A stretch of 7,788 nt of DNA from Aurantibrevibacter sp041747755 (GTDB lineage: Bacteria > Bacteroidota > Bacteroidia > Flavobacteriales > Flavobacteriaceae), in contig JBGTEN010000079.1 of NCBI GenBank assembly GCA_041747755.1, forward strand, positions 1-7,788, given 5' to 3'. Shown in pieces: positions 5,470 through 7,788 of the stretch (position 1 is its first letter; each line of letters begins with the position of its first letter). The translations under genes were made by a program, and so were the position numbers. The notes under the pieces were generated by a model. It had not been told where the DNA came from. It saw nothing but the letters and a program-made list of their open reading frames with translations, and did not search any database.

Positions 5470-7452
5470 ATGAAATATTTGGTTTTAGTGCTTTTGCTAA
5501 TCATAAGCCAACCGCTTTTTGCTCAGGAAGATTCTATACCCCCTATGGGAAGAGATACTTTGATTACTAAAAAGAAGACTAGGCCAAAGCCTCCGGGAAA
5601 GGAAGAAGCGGAAAAAAAGCTAACATTTAAAGATTATAAAATTGTTTCTTTTCAACGCGATACTACTTATTTTGACACTACGTTGACCATCAAAAGAGAA
5701 TATGACTACAACTATTTAAGAAAGGATAATTTTGAACTTATGCCTGTAGCCAATGTTGGTCAACCTTACAACAGACTTGGAGTTAATTTTGAAAGAAATA
5801 CCATATACCCAAGGATTGGCGCAAAAGCAAAGCACTTTAATTATGCAGAGGTTGAGGATATGAATTATTATCATGTAGCTACTCCTATGACCGAGTTATT
5901 ATTTAAAACAACTTTTGAAGAAGGACAGCTTTTGGATGCCTTGTTAACCTTTAATACTTCAGAAAGATTAAATTTCTCCTTGGCATACAAGGGGTTTCGG
6001 TCTCTTGGAAAGTACCAAAACAGCCAGGCGGAGTCAGGAAATTTTAGAACTACAACCAACTATGAAAGTAAAAACAAGAAATATAGTCTAAGGGCGCATA
6101 TAGCCGCGCAAGACATTACAAATCAGGAAAACGGAGGTTTAGCAAACAAGGAGGTGCAGTTTGAATCCGGTGATCCGGAGTTTTCAGACAGAAACCGTTT
6201 GGATGTTATCTTTACAAATGCTCAGAATAAGGTACTGGGAAAAAGATATTTTTTAGATCATCAATACAAACTTTGGGGAAAGGATGTGGATTCCTTAAAC
6301 AGGAAACGAACATCACTTGCCATAGGCCATCAGTTTCATTATGAAACAAAATACTACCAATTTAATCAAGCTGCTCAGAATGACTTTTTTGGAGCAGCCT
6401 TTTTAAATGTAATTAACGACAAGGCTAGTCTTAAAACCACATATAATCAGCTAAACGCTCAGTTTTATAATCCTACGTTGGGAAATGTAGTGGGTTTTGT
6501 AGGTTTTTACAATTATAACTATTTTTTTAATAGTCTTTTGGTAACAGATACAGAGCAGATTGAAAATCAACTAAGGGGAGAAGAAATTGCCATTGGGGGA
6601 ACGTATTCCAAACAGATTGGGAAATTTAAGGTAGATGGAAGATTATCATATAATGTGGTAGGTAGCTTAGGGGGTAATAGTTTGGATGCAACCGCTCGCT
6701 ATAATTTTAATGAGAAGAATAAAATCAGGTTTTCGCTGCATTCTTCTGCCACTATGCCCGATTTTAATTTTTTGCTTTATCAGAGCGAATATGCAAACTA
6801 CAATTGGCAGAATACCTCTAATTTCGAAAAGCAAAACGTAAACAGTTTTACCGTAAATTTTGAGAATAAATTGTTCGGAAGTTTGGACGGCAAGCTTACT
6901 TCGCTTACTAATTACACTTACTTTAAATCCGAGGCTACTCCCGAAGAGGTGGAAGCAGGTGTGGAAAATGCTTTTGTTAAACCTTTTCAGGAAGGAGATG
7001 CCGTAAATATGGTAAAACTTACATACAATAAAGAGTTTAGAGTTGGCAAGTTTGCTTTGGATAATACGGTCATGTATCAAAGTGTGGATCAAAACACTAA
7101 TGTTGTTAATCTACCTCAATTAGTCACTAGAAATACCTTATATTTCTCTAGTGACGTATTTAAAAAAGCGATGTATATTCAGACAGGATTTACATTCAAG
7201 TATTTTACTAAATATACAATGGATGCTTATAATCCGCTGTTAGGAGAATTTTATGTGCAGGAAAATGAAGAGTTGGGGGGCTATCCTATGTTAGATTTTT
7301 TTATTAATGGGAGAGTCAAACAAACAAGAATATACCTCAAGGCGGAGCATTTTAATTCTTCCTTTTCGGGCTACAATTTTTACGCTGCCCCTAATTATCC
7401 ATATCGGGATTTTGTTATCCGTTTTGGTCTGATTTGGAACTTTTTTTCCTAA
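5470..7452 (+). CDS. Putative outer-membrane porin (Porin_10-like beta-barrel)
   Basis: This 660-residue protein is predicted to form a beta-barrel channel in the outer membrane. Residues 1-18 are a signal peptide (MKYLVLVLLLIISQPLFA, cut before Gln19). Residues 20-60 are a charged and proline-rich extension (ITKKKTRPKPPGKEEAEKK around 32-50), probably periplasmic. From about residue 85 to the end, the sequence alternates aromatic/hydrophobic and polar residues in short strands with loops rich in Asn, Asp and Gly, as in transmembrane beta-hairpins. The final strand, FVIRFGLIWNFFS, has the alternating pattern and near-terminal Phe expected of a signal for the barrel assembly machinery. The N-terminal region, including YNYLRKDNFELMPVANVGQPYN (near residues 79-100), resembles the flavobacterial putative porins of the Porin_10 family as I recall them. 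There is no TonB box, plug domain or SusD partner, so it is not a TonB-dependent receptor. Its substrate is unknown. It is transcribed divergently from rnhB. Confidence 0.88.
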   Translation: MKYLVLVLLLIISQPLFAQEDSIPPMGRDTLITKKKTRPKPPGKEEAEKKLTFKDYKIVSFQRDTTYFDTTLTIKREYDYNYLRKDNFELMPVANVGQPYNRLGVNFERNTIYPRIGAKAKHFNYAEVEDMNYYHVATPMTELLFKTTFEEGQLLDALLTFNTSERLNFSLAYKGFRSLGKYQNSQAESGNFRTTTNYESKNKKYSLRAHIAAQDITNQENGGLANKEVQFESGDPEFSDRNRLDVIFTNAQNKVLGKRYFLDHQYKLWGKDVDSLNRKRTSLAIGHQFHYETKYYQFNQAAQNDFFGAAFLNVINDKASLKTTYNQLNAQFYNPTLGNVVGFVGFYNYNYFFNSLLVTDTEQIENQLRGEEIAIGGTYSKQIGKFKVDGRLSYNVVGSLGGNSLDATARYNFNEKNKIRFSLHSSATMPDFNFLLYQSEYANYNWQNTSNFEKQNVNSFTVNFENKLFGSLDGKLTSLTNYTYFKSEATPEEVEAGVENAFVKPFQEGDAVNMVKLTYNKEFRVGKFALDNTVMYQSVDQNTNVVNLPQLVTRNTLYFSSDVFKKAMYIQTGFTFKYFTKYTMDAYNPLLGEFYVQENEELGGYPMLDFFINGRVKQTRIYLKAEHFNSSFSGYNFYAAPNYPYRDFVIRFGLIWNFFS

Positions 7453-7594
7453 AATTTATCCCGGTAGGAGTTGGTAATTGTCAAGTATTTCCATTTTTTA
7501 ATTTTTGGATGTGATGAAATATGCCTTTATTGAAGTAAATATTCTCTTTTTATAAAAATAGTATGCCATTTTGTTTACTGATAATCAGATGATT
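7453..7594. other. AT-rich intergenic stretch downstream of the porin gene
   Basis: No coding sequence or RNA gene is visible here. The segment just after the porin stop was checked for a GC-rich stem followed by a T run, and no convincing intrinsic terminator was found. Any porin terminator is therefore not recognisable by eye. It is the first part of a 336-bp gene-free region that ends in a strong promoter and leader. Confidence 0.6.
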
Positions 7595-7633
7595 AAAAAA
7601 AAACAAAAGATATAATGACTTTTTTTTGTTTTT
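7595..7633 (+). promoter_or_regulatory. A/T tracts upstream of the rrn-like promoter (UP-element-like)
   Basis: A nine-base A run (7595-7603) and an eight-base T run (7620-7627) lie just upstream of the -33 box at 7638. AAAAACAAAA (7599-7608) and TTTTGTTTTT (7624-7633) are perfect reverse complements with a 15-base spacer. Phased A/T tracts in this position are typical of strong stable-RNA promoters, where the RNA polymerase alpha subunit contacts them. A weak AT-only hairpin terminating the porin transcript is an alternative reading. Confidence 0.45.
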
Positions 7634-7637
7634 GCTA

Positions 7638-7668
7638 TTGTGAAAGCAAAAAAACGGTTTTATATTTG
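7638..7668 (+). promoter_or_regulatory. Strong Bacteroidota promoter TTG-N20-TATATTTG, probably for an rRNA operon
   Basis: TTG at 7638-7640 and TATATTTG at 7661-7668 are separated by 20 bp. This is an exact match to the Bacteroidota housekeeping promoter (TTG, about 19-21 bp, TAnnTTTG) and the best one in the window. The GC-rich tract CACCCGC (7669-7675) that follows is the kind of discriminator associated with growth-rate and ppGpp control of stable-RNA promoters. Transcription should begin near 7674. No protein start follows within the window. Confidence 0.75.
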
Positions 7669-7673
7669 CACCC

Positions 7674-7788
7674 GCTTTGAGATATAGAGCTGGAATTATT
7701 AAGTTCATTTGACATATTGTAAAGACAGAAAAATAAACGAAAGAGAGGGCCAAGAGATAGTTTTTGAATTAGTTGGGACTAAAAATAA
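7674..7788 (+). other. Untranslated leader, probably of a 16S-23S rRNA operon beginning past the right edge
   Basis: The 115 bases after the promoter contain no open reading frame of note. GTTCATTTGACATATTG at 7703-7719 resembles the boxA-like leader motif (GTTCTTTGACA type) found upstream of Bacteroidota 16S genes. The following A- and G-rich stretch, with GGGCCAAGAGATAG near 7747-7760 and GTTGGGACTAAAAATAA at the end, resembles flavobacterial pre-16S leaders as I remember them. The 16S gene itself is not in the window, so this is inference from the promoter and leader. Confidence 0.55.
7703..7714 (+). promoter_or_regulatory. boxA-like antitermination motif
   Basis: GTTCATTTGACA shares the TTTxACA core with the E. 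coli rrn boxA (TGCTCTTTAACA) and is close to the GTTCTTTGA-type motif in Bacteroidota rRNA leaders. In the family, boxA in RNA is bound by NusB-NusE to prevent premature termination of rRNA transcripts. It lies about 30 bases after the predicted transcript start, a sensible position. Confidence 0.45.

Noticed and set aside
6667..7092. 141-codon open frame antisense to the porin gene
   Set aside because: It lies entirely inside the porin coding region. The porin frame has a signal peptide and beta-barrel pattern, while the antisense product resembles nothing.
7453..7510. Possible terminator after the porin gene
   Set aside because: There is a T run at 7494-7499, but no stable GC-containing stem precedes it.
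7550..7753. 67-codon open frame on the minus strand in the right-hand intergenic region
   Set aside because: It lies antisense across the strong promoter and the rrn-like leader. Its low-complexity Phe/Lys/Leu-rich product mirrors the A/T tracts, and it shows no family resemblance.

Overview
The window looks like a chromosomal segment from a marine- or soil-type member of the Flavobacteriaceae (Bacteroidota). The evidence is its AT-rich composition, A-rich gene leaders without Shine-Dalgarno sequences, -7 promoter elements of the Bacteroidota type (TAnnTTTG), and gene families typical of this group: a Porin_10-like putative porin, a TapB-like secreted protein, and OmpA-type envelope proteins with long extensions. 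Taxonomy below family level cannot be read from the window.

Layout. Positions 1-2054 (minus strand) hold an OmpA-domain envelope protein followed, after 36 bp, by a secreted TapB-like protein whose C-terminus runs off the left edge. A 190-bp spacer (2055-2244) separates them from a second minus-strand pair: rnhB (ribonuclease HII, GTG start) followed, after 30 bp, by an 819-residue lipoprotein made of an N-terminal module of unknown function and a C-terminal beta-propeller. A 138-bp divergent region (5332-5469) carries candidate promoters in both directions and a perfect 9-bp inverted repeat over the porin -7 element. The plus strand then encodes a 660-residue outer-membrane beta-barrel. The last 336 bp contain no gene. 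They hold A/T tracts, a near-ideal promoter (TTG-N20-TATATTTG) and a leader resembling those upstream of flavobacterial 16S rRNA genes, so an rrn operon probably begins just past the right edge.

Function. Apart from rnhB, which removes RNA from RNA/DNA hybrids, every gene encodes an exported protein: a peptidoglycan-tethering OmpA protein, a periplasmic or surface TapB-like protein, a lipoprotein and an outer-membrane porin. The window is best read as envelope genes around a housekeeping gene and next to an rRNA operon. I see no mobile element, CRISPR array, tRNA, toxin-antitoxin pair or defence system. The least explained items are the two-module lipoprotein and the palindrome over the porin promoter.
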